From assembly GCA_902494555.1 (NCBI GenBank), contig CABUTR010000001.1:62001-126000 (forward strand): a DNA stretch of 64,000 nucleotides, in the 5' to 3' direction. The stretch is from an uncultured Collinsella sp. (lineage in GTDB: Bacteria; Actinomycetota; Coriobacteriia; Coriobacteriales; Coriobacteriaceae). Positions 57,086 through 64,000 of the stretch are shown here, piece by piece (the first letter of the stretch is position 1; each line of letters begins with the position of its first letter). The notes below the pieces were generated by a model. The model worked only from the letters and a program-made list of their open reading frames with translations, had not been told where the DNA came from and did no database searches. The translations under genes and the position numbers were made by a program.

Positions 57086-59002
57086 CTAGGCGCGCTCCTC
57101 GATAGCACCGTTTCTATATGCATCGAGCAGCTGGCGCAGGTCCTGGATCTGGCTGCGAATCTTGGCGCCAGTATCGGTGTCGCTCACCATGCGGCGACGG
57201 TCTGCTTGGTCAAAACGGTTGGTCTCGCTCTCGATGTCCACGTTGCGCGTGAGTGCCTCGGCAACCGTCGTAAAGGCCCGGTGCGACTTGAGGCGGCAGC
57301 CGCGCGAGCTCGAGATGAGCGTATAGCCGGCGATGCCCGTCTTGGGATGGTAAGCGCGGCAGAAGCCGCCATCGATGACCAGCAGTTTGCCCTCGGCGCG
57401 GATGGGCTGCTCGCCCTTGGTGGTTTTAACGGGCGTGTGGCCGTTGATGATGTGGCCGGTCGGCGAACATGCCATGGGCGCGACGCCAAACTCGCGCATG
57501 ATATCATCGCAGACCGAGGGCGACTTGGTAAGCGTAAAGTATGGGTCCATCGGCTCGACCCAGGTGCTCTTATCGGCGATATAGGCGCGCTCAAAGGTAC
57601 GCACCAGGCGTCCGCTGGCGGGCGAGTTAAAGCCAATCCACAGGTACCACATCCAGTCGAGAGCGTCGCGGTCGCCCACGCGCCAGGCGCGGCGGGCGAT
57701 GTGGTCGCAAAAATCGAGATAATCGCGGCCAGCGTGCCAGGTGCCCAGACAGTTCATGCTGCTAAAGGTGCCGTCTTCGTTGAGCGGAACGCAGCCGTGG
57801 AAGAGCAGGTTGCCGTTGGCGACCTTGTACATCGAGCCGTGGGAATAGAGGAAATCGATATGGCGATGCAGGTGATCGGCGGTGACAAACTCGGACACGA
57901 GCTTGTCGATGATGTGCTGCTCCTGAGACGTGAGCGTGTAGGGGTCCGCCGGGTCGACGGTGGGGAAGTCGTTGGTCGTGAGTGGCCACACGCTGCCGTC
58001 GGCGAGCGTGACCGTGCCGGTGTCGTGGTCGATCTTGTCGAGTAACAGACGGTCGGTCATGTCGAACTCGGGGTGGAGCTGGATAATCTGGCCCTCGAGC
58101 TTAAAGAGCAGCACGTTGATAGCCTTGATCAGCGGGGTGATGGACTCACCGGCGGTGTAGGTGGCATCGGCAAAGGCGACAAGCTCACGCAGCGAGATAC
58201 CGTAGTCATTCTCGAGGATCTCGTAATTGTCGTAGCGTAGGTTGTTGCGCAGCACCGTGGCGATGCAGGCGGGCTCACCGGCGGCGGCGCCCATCCACAG
58301 CAGATCGTGGTTGCCCCACTGGATGTCGAGCGAATGATAGGTGAGCAGGCGGTCCATAATCTTGGCAGCGCCGCCGCCACGGTCGAAGATATCGCCCACC
58401 AGGTGCAGGTGGTCGACGGCCAGGCGCTTGATGAGCGAAGCGAGCGACTCGATAAAGTCGTCGGCGCTGGCGGTCTCCAGGATGGACTCCACGATGCGCT
58501 CGTGATAGCGCACGCGATAGTTGTTCTCGTCCGGGTGCGTGTGCAACAACTCGTCGATGATATAGGCGTAGTCGCGCGGGATGGCCTTACGCACCTTGGA
58601 GCGCGTGTAGCGGCTTGAAAGCGAGCGAGCGACCATGATGAGCTGGTCAAGCATCGTCTTGTACCAAGTTGGCGAGTCCTCGCGCTGGCTGCGGACCAGC
58701 TCAATCTTCTCGCGCGGGTAGTAAATGAGCGTGCACAGCTCGCCCTTTTCGTCAAAGGAGAGCGTGTCGCCAAAAATCTCGTCGACATGCTCGCGCACGA
58801 CGCCCGAGCAGTTGTTGAGGATGTGCATAAAGGCTTCGTACTCGCCGTGCACGTCGCTCATAAAATGCTCGGTGCCCTTGGGTAGGTTGAGGATGGCCGA
58901 GAGGTTGATAATCTCGGTAAATGCGGATTGTTCGGTGGGGAACTGTCTCGACAGCAGGCGCAGATACTTGAAGTCTTGCGGGTTGCGATCGAATGCGACC
59001 AT
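57086..59002 (-). CDS. fbp: Fructose-1,6-bisphosphatase class III
   Basis: A gluconeogenic enzyme of 638 residues, hydrolysing fructose-1,6-bisphosphate. Class III FBPases are metallophosphatases of about 640 residues, found in Firmicutes and Actinobacteria. Active-site motifs are SDVHGEYEAF, LVGDIFDRGGGAAKIM and QWGNHDLLWMG, and later INGHTPVKTTKGEQPIRAEGKLLVIDGGFC. The start at 59002 is chosen because GGAAGG lies 6 nt upstream; an in-frame codon at 59047 lacks this. A perfect 10-bp dyad lies 28 nt before the start and may regulate it. Confidence 0.94.
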   Translation of the reverse strand: MVAFDRNPQDFKYLRLLSRQFPTEQSAFTEIINLSAILNLPKGTEHFMSDVHGEYEAFMHILNNCSGVVREHVDEIFGDTLSFDEKGELCTLIYYPREKIELVRSQREDSPTWYKTMLDQLIMVARSLSSRYTRSKVRKAIPRDYAYIIDELLHTHPDENNYRVRYHERIVESILETASADDFIESLASLIKRLAVDHLHLVGDIFDRGGGAAKIMDRLLTYHSLDIQWGNHDLLWMGAAAGEPACIATVLRNNLRYDNYEILENDYGISLRELVAFADATYTAGESITPLIKAINVLLFKLEGQIIQLHPEFDMTDRLLLDKIDHDTGTVTLADGSVWPLTTNDFPTVDPADPYTLTSQEQHIIDKLVSEFVTADHLHRHIDFLYSHGSMYKVANGNLLFHGCVPLNEDGTFSSMNCLGTWHAGRDYLDFCDHIARRAWRVGDRDALDWMWYLWIGFNSPASGRLVRTFERAYIADKSTWVEPMDPYFTLTKSPSVCDDIMREFGVAPMACSPTGHIINGHTPVKTTKGEQPIRAEGKLLVIDGGFCRAYHPKTGIAGYTLISSSRGCRLKSHRAFTTVAEALTRNVDIESETNRFDQADRRRMVSDTDTGAKIRSQIQDLRQLLDAYRNGAIEERA

Positions 59003-59029
59003 GAAACACCTTCCGATGGGGCTGGTAAA

Positions 59030-59059
59030 ACTGATAAACAGCGTCAAACGTTTATCAGT
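59030..59059. promoter_or_regulatory. Perfect dyad upstream of fbp
   Basis: ACTGATAAAC (59030-59039), a 10-nt spacer, GTTTATCAGT (59050-59059). The position suits an operator or a leader hairpin controlling fbp by carbon status. Confidence 0.5.
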
Positions 59060-59284
59060 ATGCGCCGCTTTTGTTTCGATTTTGCGCCAGCGGCTGAATT
59101 TTCGGCTGAACGGTTTGGTAAATCGATTTAGTTGAGGTAGATATGGCGGTTGAGTGGAGACGACAGAAGATGTTTTCTCAGATATTTATGCGTGGGACGG
59201 TGGAGACGATGGTGGTAAAGATGTTCGCTATTTTTGGTTCGATTTGGTAAATAGTGGACATATGTACCGTATGTAGGCTCACTG

Positions 59285-59293
59285 TGCGATAAT
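59285..59293 (+). promoter_or_regulatory. Extended -10 promoter of degV
   Basis: TGC-GATAAT (59285-59293) has the TGn extension, which can work without a good -35. It lies 28 nt upstream of the degV start. Confidence 0.35.
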
Positions 59294-59321
59294 TTGCGCA
59301 GCAATGAGTAAGGAGCCTCAT

Positions 59322-60212
59322 ATGAGTGATTTTGTCCTGACCTGTGAATCCGCCGCCGACCGAACCCGTGAGTTCTTTGCGGCGCGCAATATCCCTGTCG
59401 TGTGTTTTCATTACGAGATCGACGATGTTGTCTATACGGACGATCTGTATCAGTCGATTACGCCGGACAAGTTTTTTGCCCAGATTGCCGCGGGCGCCAT
59501 GCCCAAGACGTCTCAGGTGAGCGTGGGTGAGTACGAGGAGTTTTGGGAGCCGTTTGTTGCCGAGGGTAAAGACGTGCTGCACCTGACGTTGTCGTCGGGT
59601 ATTTCGGGCACGTATGGATCGGCCTGCGTCGCGGCGCAGATGCTTGCGGATCGCTATCCCCAGGGCGGCAAGGTGCGCGTCATCGATTCGCTGGGGGCGT
59701 CTTCGGGCTTTGGTCTGTTGCTGGAATATGCCGCCGACGTGCGCGATAGCGGGGCTTCACTCGACGAGACGGCTGCCTGGATCGAGGAGCACAAACTCAA
59801 CCTGCACCACTGGTTCTTCTCGACCGATCTGTCGAGCTACCTACGAGGCGGTCGCATTTCGGCTGCGAGCGCGATCATCGGCACGGCGCTTAAGATTTGC
59901 CCGCTTATGACGGTCGATTGCGACGGTAAGCTGGCACCGCGTGAGAAGATTCGCACCAAGAAGCGCGCGATTTCCGAGATGGCTAAGACCATGATGGCAC
60001 ACGTGCAGGGCGGTACGGATTATTCGGGTAAGTGCATCATGTCGCACTCGGCGTGCCGCGAGGATGCCGAGGCAGTTGCGGCGCTGATTGAGGAACAGGT
60101 TCCGCAGCTTAAAGGCAAGATTGAGATCAATGACATCGGTACTCTGATTGGCTCGCATACCGGACCTGGTACGGTGGCGCTCTTCTTTATGGGCGACAAG
60201 CGCGTGGATTAA
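59322..60212 (+). CDS. DegV family fatty-acid-binding protein
   Basis: A 296-residue protein of the DegV (FakB) family, which presents fatty acids to a kinase for phospholipid synthesis. The start at 59322 has AAGGAG 6 nt upstream. Visible elements are the N-terminal strand DFVLTCESAADR, the TSQVSVGEYEEF loop, LTLSSGISGTYGSA (fatty-acid carboxylate site), VIDSLGASSGFGLLL, and the C-terminal GSHTGPGTVALFF. No fakA kinase gene is in the window. It has its own promoter and a shared terminator with the next, convergent gene. Confidence 0.92.
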   Translation: MSDFVLTCESAADRTREFFAARNIPVVCFHYEIDDVVYTDDLYQSITPDKFFAQIAAGAMPKTSQVSVGEYEEFWEPFVAEGKDVLHLTLSSGISGTYGSACVAAQMLADRYPQGGKVRVIDSLGASSGFGLLLEYAADVRDSGASLDETAAWIEEHKLNLHHWFFSTDLSSYLRGGRISAASAIIGTALKICPLMTVDCDGKLAPREKIRTKKRAISEMAKTMMAHVQGGTDYSGKCIMSHSACREDAEAVAALIEEQVPQLKGKIEINDIGTLIGSHTGPGTVALFFMGDKRVD

Positions 60213-60252
60213 TTTGCCCCATCACATCGCTGCATGATTGTTCAAACGAAAA

Positions 60253-60282
60253 CGGCCCGCCTCACGTTTGTGGGGCGGGCCA
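60253..60282. terminator. Bidirectional terminator between degV and the TIM-barrel gene
   Basis: GGCCCGCC (60254-60261) pairs with GGCGGGCC (60274-60281). The minus side runs into GTTTTCGTTTG; the plus side has GTTTTTG a few bases later. Confidence 0.8.
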
Positions 60283-60293
60283 AGATGTTTTTG

Positions 60294-61385
60294 CTAGCGT
60301 TTCTTTCCGCGGAAGAAAAAGCCGTGCAGTGACGGCTTGAGGCCGCGGTTGGCGCGATGCTCTTCGACGCGCTCGTGGATCGATGCGACGCGCTCGATGA
60401 CTTCGTCGGGAATCGGCACGTCGGGATTCATGTTCTCGACCTGGCTGACTTCGGCGGCGGCGACCTGGTCGATAATGGGCACATCGTCGCGCGAGATGAC
60501 AGGTGTGGCGTCTTCCTTCATCTTGCGATAACGCTGCATCATGTCGGTCTGTAGCTGCTGGGCCGAAGGCGGCGTCCAGATGATGGCGTTGGCGCCGGCG
60601 GCGATGGTTTCGCGGATGCTCTCGGGCGTCTTGCCGCCCGGCGCGATGAGCGGTAGGTTGGGATAATGCTCGCGCAGCTCGCGTAGGACCTGGGGCGTGT
60701 TCTTGCCGGCGGCGATGTTGAGAATCTTGGCTCCAGCGCGCACCTTGGCGTGAGCATCGTCGTCGCAGCGAACGACCGTGGCGATGACGGGGATGTCGGC
60801 GATGTTGGTGATGTGCTCGACCATCTCGGCAGTAGCGGGGGAGTTGACCACGCAGCCCGCCGCGCCCTGCATCTCGGAGACGGCTGCCATCTGCACGGAG
60901 CGCTTACCGGTCGTAGTTCCGCCGCCCACGCCTACGAAGACCGGGCACTCGGCGACGGTCAGCAGCGCCTGCGTAATGGCCGGCTGCGGCGTGAAGGGGT
61001 AAACGGCAAAGACGGCATCGGCGTTGGAGTTGCGGATAACCGCGACATCGGTGGTGTAAATGAGTGACTTGATACGGCGGCCAAAGAGCGTGAAGCCGCT
61101 GGCCTCCTCGATCTCGTCGGGCATGCGGAGGGCCGCCTTGCGCAGGCGTCCGTCGATGGGCAGGGGCTCCATAGGGAGCAGGCCGTTGGGCGTGACGGCT
61201 ACCTGGGGCTCGGTGAACTCGCCTGCGAGCTCGACCTCGGAGAAATCGACCGAGGCTACGATGTCCTCGTGAACCTCGGCGGGCACATCGATGGGAGTTT
61301 GGTCGTTTGCCGCGGCAGGCGTGTCGAAGGAGCTAGTGCCGACGAAGGCGTCGACGCGCTCATTTAGATCGTTGAGGGTATCCAT
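60294..61385 (-). CDS. TIM-barrel protein of the 'hydrolase' family, with N-terminal extension
   Basis: A 363-residue protein. From about residue 85 it matches a family often labelled 'hydrolase' in Firmicutes, with an aldolase-like TIM barrel: ALRMPDEIEEASGFTLFGRRIKSLIYTTDVAVI, VFVGVGGGTTTGKRS, VVNSPATAEMV, ILNIAAGKNTPQVLRELR and PLIAPGGKTPESIRETI. The first 80 residues (MDTLNDLNERVDAFVG onward) are an acidic extension not usual in that family, and the end is basic (FFFRGKKR). The chemistry is unknown; the conserved GGxTxxG and GGK loops suggest a phosphate site. Confidence 0.7.
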   Translation of the reverse strand: MDTLNDLNERVDAFVGTSSFDTPAAANDQTPIDVPAEVHEDIVASVDFSEVELAGEFTEPQVAVTPNGLLPMEPLPIDGRLRKAALRMPDEIEEASGFTLFGRRIKSLIYTTDVAVIRNSNADAVFAVYPFTPQPAITQALLTVAECPVFVGVGGGTTTGKRSVQMAAVSEMQGAAGCVVNSPATAEMVEHITNIADIPVIATVVRCDDDAHAKVRAGAKILNIAAGKNTPQVLRELREHYPNLPLIAPGGKTPESIRETIAAGANAIIWTPPSAQQLQTDMMQRYRKMKEDATPVISRDDVPIIDQVAAAEVSQVENMNPDVPIPDEVIERVASIHERVEEHRANRGLKPSLHGFFFRGKKR

Positions 61386-61576
61386 GGAGGCTCGATTCTA
61401 TGCGATGGTGGCCGGCGCGATGCAGCCGGAATTGCGAATGCTAAATCGTTTGACGAGTTGATTTTTCCCCGCCGCGCCATCCGTTAGACCGAAGGACAGG
61501 CGAACGTGAAGGAGCTGTGGTGGCGGGGATCGAGGTGCTATCTTGAAAGTCCCGTTTAAAAGAGAGGTGACGCGGT

Positions 61577-61747
61577 ATGGAATTGACAGCAATGTTTGGC
61601 TCGATTGGCCTGTGTGTGGGCGCAATCGTTGCCGCCGCGGTTATCTACTTTGTGGTCACGGCCATTAAGGGCAAAAGGGCCGAACGCAAGGAGCGCGCGA
61701 TGCTTAAGCAGCATCGCGACCAGCAGGGCAAACGCGCACGGAGATAG
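61577..61747 (+). CDS. Small single-pass membrane protein (56 aa)
   Basis: A 56-residue protein below usual length limits, starting at the ATG 9 nt after GAGAGG. A membrane helix (GSIGLCVGAIVAAAVIYFVV, residues 8-27) is followed by a strongly basic cytoplasmic tail (KGKRAERKERAMLKQHRD onward). It converges on the rRNA methyltransferase gene (24 nt apart). Such small basic-tailed membrane proteins are usual but poorly known; no function can be assigned. Confidence 0.65.
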   Translation: MELTAMFGSIGLCVGAIVAAAVIYFVVTAIKGKRAERKERAMLKQHRDQQGKRARR

Positions 61748-61771
61748 CTTGTTGAGTTTTTGATCCGTGCG

Positions 61772-62875
61772 CTAGCTGCGTTTTCGGATCAGGGCAATGT
61801 AGAAGCCCTCAAAGTCGCGGCTAGGCGGAATGGTCAGCGTGCCGGGCATACCGTTGGCGACGGACGAGACATGGCCGGCGGCGATGGCCTCGGTGAGAGC
61901 GTTGCTCTCGATATGCGGCTCCTCGCCAGCATCCTGGGCACGGCGCGTTTCGCTTTCGCTCGGCGTGCCGTCGAGGGGGATGAGCTCGCAGTCCATGTGC
62001 TTGTCGAGGGCCTCTTGCAGGGCGTCCTCGTTTTCCTGCGGCAAGATCGAACAAGTGGAATAGACGAGCGTGCCGCCCGGTTTGAGGGCACCCATGGCGC
62101 GGTCCAGAAGCGCGCGCTGCGAGCGGGCGCACTTGCAAAGCAGCTGCTCGGTGAGCCCGCGCAGACTTTTCTCGTTGCCACTGATGACGGTGCCCGTGCC
62201 GGTGCAGGGAGCGTCGAGCAGGATGCGGTCAAAGCGGAAGAACTCGTCGAGCTCGCGTGCGTCGATGCGCATGACGGGCACGTTTTTGGCACCCTGGCGA
62301 TGGAGGTTCGACTCGAGCTTTTCGGCGCGGGGAATGCTCATCTCACAGGCGGTGAGGTGCGCCTGTCCCTGGGTGAGGGCGGCGATCTGCGTCGTCTTGC
62401 CGCCGGGGGCTGCGCACATGTCCAGGATGTCCTCGCCTGCCTGGGCGCCCAGGACCAACGGCGGCATCATGGATGACAGGCTCTGCAGGTAGATCTTGCC
62501 GTCGCGGTAGATGTCGAGATCCCACAGATCGGAAACCTGGGCCTCGGGCAGGATAAAGGCGTCCGGATACCAGGTAACGGTTTGGTGCGCGATGCCGGCC
62601 TCGTCGAGTGCGGCGGCGATGTCCTCGGCGGTCGCCTTGAGCGTGTTGGCGCGCAGTGTGACTGGGCGTGTGGCCGCGGCGCCAAAGCCCTCGATCATGA
62701 GCTCGGCATCGGCGGGTGCATAGGCGCCTGCGACCGTGTCGACCATAAAGCGCGGCAGGTCGGCGGCGGAGTGTTGGGCGGCAAGCTGGTCGGAAAGCTC
62801 GGTAGCGGCAAACTGCCTGAGCTTGAGCTCGGGCTTAACCTGCTTTTTCTGCTTACGACGACGCGGCTTGGACAT
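61772..62875 (-). CDS. RsmB/NOP family rRNA (cytosine-5) methyltransferase
   Basis: A 367-residue class I SAM-dependent RNA m5C methyltransferase, RsmF or RsmB-like. It has SAM-binding DMCAAPGGKTTQIAAL, a catalytic cysteine in DAPCTGTGTV and the second motif VYSTCSILPQENE. The basic start MSKPRRRKQKKQVKPELKLR suits RNA binding; the N-terminal substrate-recognition region is present, but there is no NusB domain, so it is nearer RsmF/YebU than RsmB. It shares orientation with metG, separated by a very long inverted repeat. The ribosome binding site GGAAGGG lies about 8 nt from the ATG. Confidence 0.85.
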   Translation of the reverse strand: MSKPRRRKQKKQVKPELKLRQFAATELSDQLAAQHSAADLPRFMVDTVAGAYAPADAELMIEGFGAAATRPVTLRANTLKATAEDIAAALDEAGIAHQTVTWYPDAFILPEAQVSDLWDLDIYRDGKIYLQSLSSMMPPLVLGAQAGEDILDMCAAPGGKTTQIAALTQGQAHLTACEMSIPRAEKLESNLHRQGAKNVPVMRIDARELDEFFRFDRILLDAPCTGTGTVISGNEKSLRGLTEQLLCKCARSQRALLDRAMGALKPGGTLVYSTCSILPQENEDALQEALDKHMDCELIPLDGTPSESETRRAQDAGEEPHIESNALTEAIAAGHVSSVANGMPGTLTIPPSRDFEGFYIALIRKRS

Positions 62876-62895
62876 CCGTCTTCCCTTCCACCTAA

Positions 62896-63015
62896 ATGAT
62901 TATTCTGGGACGGGGATTAAAAAATCATTCCATGACCCCCGTCGCAAAAAGACTGTACTGTGGCGCCCGGGAATGATTTTTTAATCCCCGTCCCAGAATA
63001 ATCATTCCCGGGCGC
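62896..63015. repeat. Very long inverted repeat with two alternative hairpins
   Basis: Arms 62896-62931 and 62970-63005 are perfect complements over 36 bp with a 38-nt loop. A second perfect 16-bp pair, 62963-62978 with 63000-63015 (GCGCCCGGGAATGATT and its complement), reuses part of the right arm, so the two structures exclude each other. It lies between metG and the methyltransferase, both on the minus strand. It contains the GGGACGGGG block also seen singly near 12476 and 13667. Confidence 0.9.
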
Positions 63016-63026
63016 GTTTCGTTTCC

Positions 63027-64000
63027 TTAGTACTGGCTCTCGTGCTTGCTGAAGAAGTCGAAGCGCGGGGGCAGCGGCTTCACGCGGTGCTCGCCGGGCT
63101 TCTCGCCCAGGCTCTCCACAAACTCGTCCGTGGTGGCAAAGATGTTGTCCCAGCTAAAGAAGGCGACCGGGTCGACGTCGAAGTACTCACAGATGAGCTC
63201 GCAGCCGGCCGGCACAATACCGTGCATCAGGACGGTCGCTACGCGCAGCTCGGTAAAGGCGTCGACGAGGGCCTGCGTCATGGCGGCATTGGCCGGCTCG
63301 CCCTCGAGCTTGTTGGCGGCCTTGGAGGCGTCGCTCCAGCGCTTGTTGGCGGCGCGCAGGTAGTCGTCGCACACGGCAAGCGCGCGGTGTGTCTCGAACT
63401 TGTACATGGCCTGCTCAAAGGCAAGGGTTGCCTGCTGGGCGGCTTCGACCACGGTGTCAGAAGCGGCACCGGCGGGGATGCAGCCGTTGCGGTAGGGGCT
63501 CTCGTCGCCCTCCTTGACGGCGACGCCGTAGAAGCAGCTGCGGGCCAGGCGGTTGAACACGCCGGTCAAAAGGGCGCTCTCCTTAAGGGCAGGATCGATG
63601 ACGCGCTTGTCGTCGCAGGCGCGCACCTCGTTGCCGTCCTTGTCCTTGCCGGTCACGCGCGTGTCATATGCCTTGGGGCTAAAGCTTACCGGCTTCTCGG
63701 ACAGGCCGAGCGACAGCCAATGCGCGCGCATCTGCTCGCAGGTGTAGTGGTTGAGCAAGTCGTCTGCCGGCGGGGGAGGCGTCTGCGAGGACGAGCTGGC
63801 TTTTTTGCCCATGTAGAGCAGGTGATAGCAGGCGCTGACGGTGCTCTGCGTAAGGTCCCAACCCAGGGCCTCCCACATGGCGGTCTGCGCGATGCAGTAG
63901 AAGTAGATGTTGTCCTGACCGATGAACTGGTAGATCTGAGCGTCGTCAGAGCACCACCAGTCGCGCCAGTCGAGCGAGCTGTGCTGGTAGGTGGGCGCGG
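63027..64000 (-). CDS. metG: Methionyl-tRNA synthetase, 3' part (N-terminus beyond window)
   Basis: The frame is open to the window end and clearly protein-coding before the first internal ATG (63878), so the gene is partial; 323 residues are seen. The visible part starts in the catalytic domain: DWRDWWCSDDAQIYQFIGQDNIYFYCIAQTAMWEALGW, where FIGQDNIYF corresponds to the FIGKDNIxF motif. The C-terminal helical anticodon-binding domain follows, ending in FFSKHESQY. The KMSKS-like loop is MGKKASSSSQ (about residue 62 of the visible part), with a short Pro-rich insertion after it. It attaches methionine to initiator and elongator tRNA-Met. Confidence 0.85.
   Translation of the reverse strand, partial: APTYQHSSLDWRDWWCSDDAQIYQFIGQDNIYFYCIAQTAMWEALGWDLTQSTVSACYHLLYMGKKASSSSQTPPPPADDLLNHYTCEQMRAHWLSLGLSEKPVSFSPKAYDTRVTGKDKDGNEVRACDDKRVIDPALKESALLTGVFNRLARSCFYGVAVKEGDESPYRNGCIPAGAASDTVVEAAQQATLAFEQAMYKFETHRALAVCDDYLRAANKRWSDASKAANKLEGEPANAAMTQALVDAFTELRVATVLMHGIVPAGCELICEYFDVDPVAFFSWDNIFATTDEFVESLGEKPGEHRVKPLPPRFDFFSKHESQY

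Larger units (their letters stand above)
59003..59321. other. 319-nt divergent control region of fbp and degV
   Basis: No coding frame is supported. It holds the dyad before fbp (59030-59059), the extended -10 element before degV (59285-59293), and AT-rich sequence between. Confidence 0.5.

Noticed and set aside
63027..63878. A complete 283-residue protein starting at the ATG at 63878
   Set aside because: The frame upstream to the window end is clearly methionyl-tRNA synthetase sequence (DWRDWW, FIGQDNIYF), so the ATG is internal.
1..64000. tRNA or rRNA genes
   Set aside because: No tRNA T-arm plus acceptor pairing and no rRNA-like sequence was recognised by reading; a dedicated scan would be needed to be certain.

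Overview
The window looks like the chromosome of a high-GC, gut-type Actinobacterium of the Coriobacteriia, most likely Collinsella or a close relative. This rests on gene content and codon use only (paired addB/addA, DnaE-type polymerase III, ruvCAB, formate-THF ligase with a separate cyclodeaminase, class III FBPase, DUF4430 surface proteins); no database search was possible. Most of the window is ordinary dense chromosome. No rRNA, tRNA, CRISPR array, insertion sequence or prophage was seen.

Layout. 1-1106: edge and a YoaK/DUF1275 membrane protein. 1130-6380: an AT-richer accessory island. It carries a radical-SAM peptide-maturation (RiPP) locus on the minus strand: SPASM maturase, TIGR04066-like protein, acyl-carrier-like protein, a 59-codon Cys-rich precursor peptide hidden in the overlap between its neighbours, and a LURP-one-related-like protein. 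A one-piece ABC exporter lies convergent to it. 6612-13592: lactaldehyde reductase, M42 peptidase, mnmA, cysK with a divergent Rrf2 regulator, a small holin-like membrane protein and a TrpR/YerC-type regulator. 13780-32944: DNA metabolism (addB, addA, dnaE, SWIM/SNF2 helicase, ruvC-ruvA-ruvB), interrupted by a desulfoferrodoxin and a degenerate NAD-synthetase-like pseudoenzyme. 33089-40563: formate-THF ligase, a PASTA-like membrane protein, a cation efflux protein, a zinc-ribbon protein, a candidate structured RNA, a DUF1016 nuclease and a PH-like protein. 40658-44883: a frameshifted secreted PI-PLC-like protein and two paralogous lipoproteins. 45260-50673: cyclodeaminase, folD, C69 dipeptidase, a phasin-like helix protein and a UbiB kinase. 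50749-55824: a cobalamin riboswitch ahead of two DUF4430 (transcobalamin-like) cell-surface proteins. 55985-64000: two GtrA proteins, FBPase, DegV, a TIM-barrel protein, a 56-residue membrane protein, an RsmB/F-type rRNA methyltransferase and the 3' part of metG.

How the genes work together. fhs, fchA and folD form a tetrahydrofolate one-carbon route (formate to 10-formyl- to methenyl- to methylene-THF). addB/addA and ruvCAB cover double-strand-break processing and Holliday-junction resolution. The RiPP island has everything needed to make, modify and export a Cys-rich peptide and is the most novel part of the window. The riboswitch-DUF4430 pair suggests B12-repressed capture of corrinoids at the cell surface. 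Several intergenic regions hold very long perfect inverted repeats (18, 27 and 36 bp arms) that behave like a recurring structured element.
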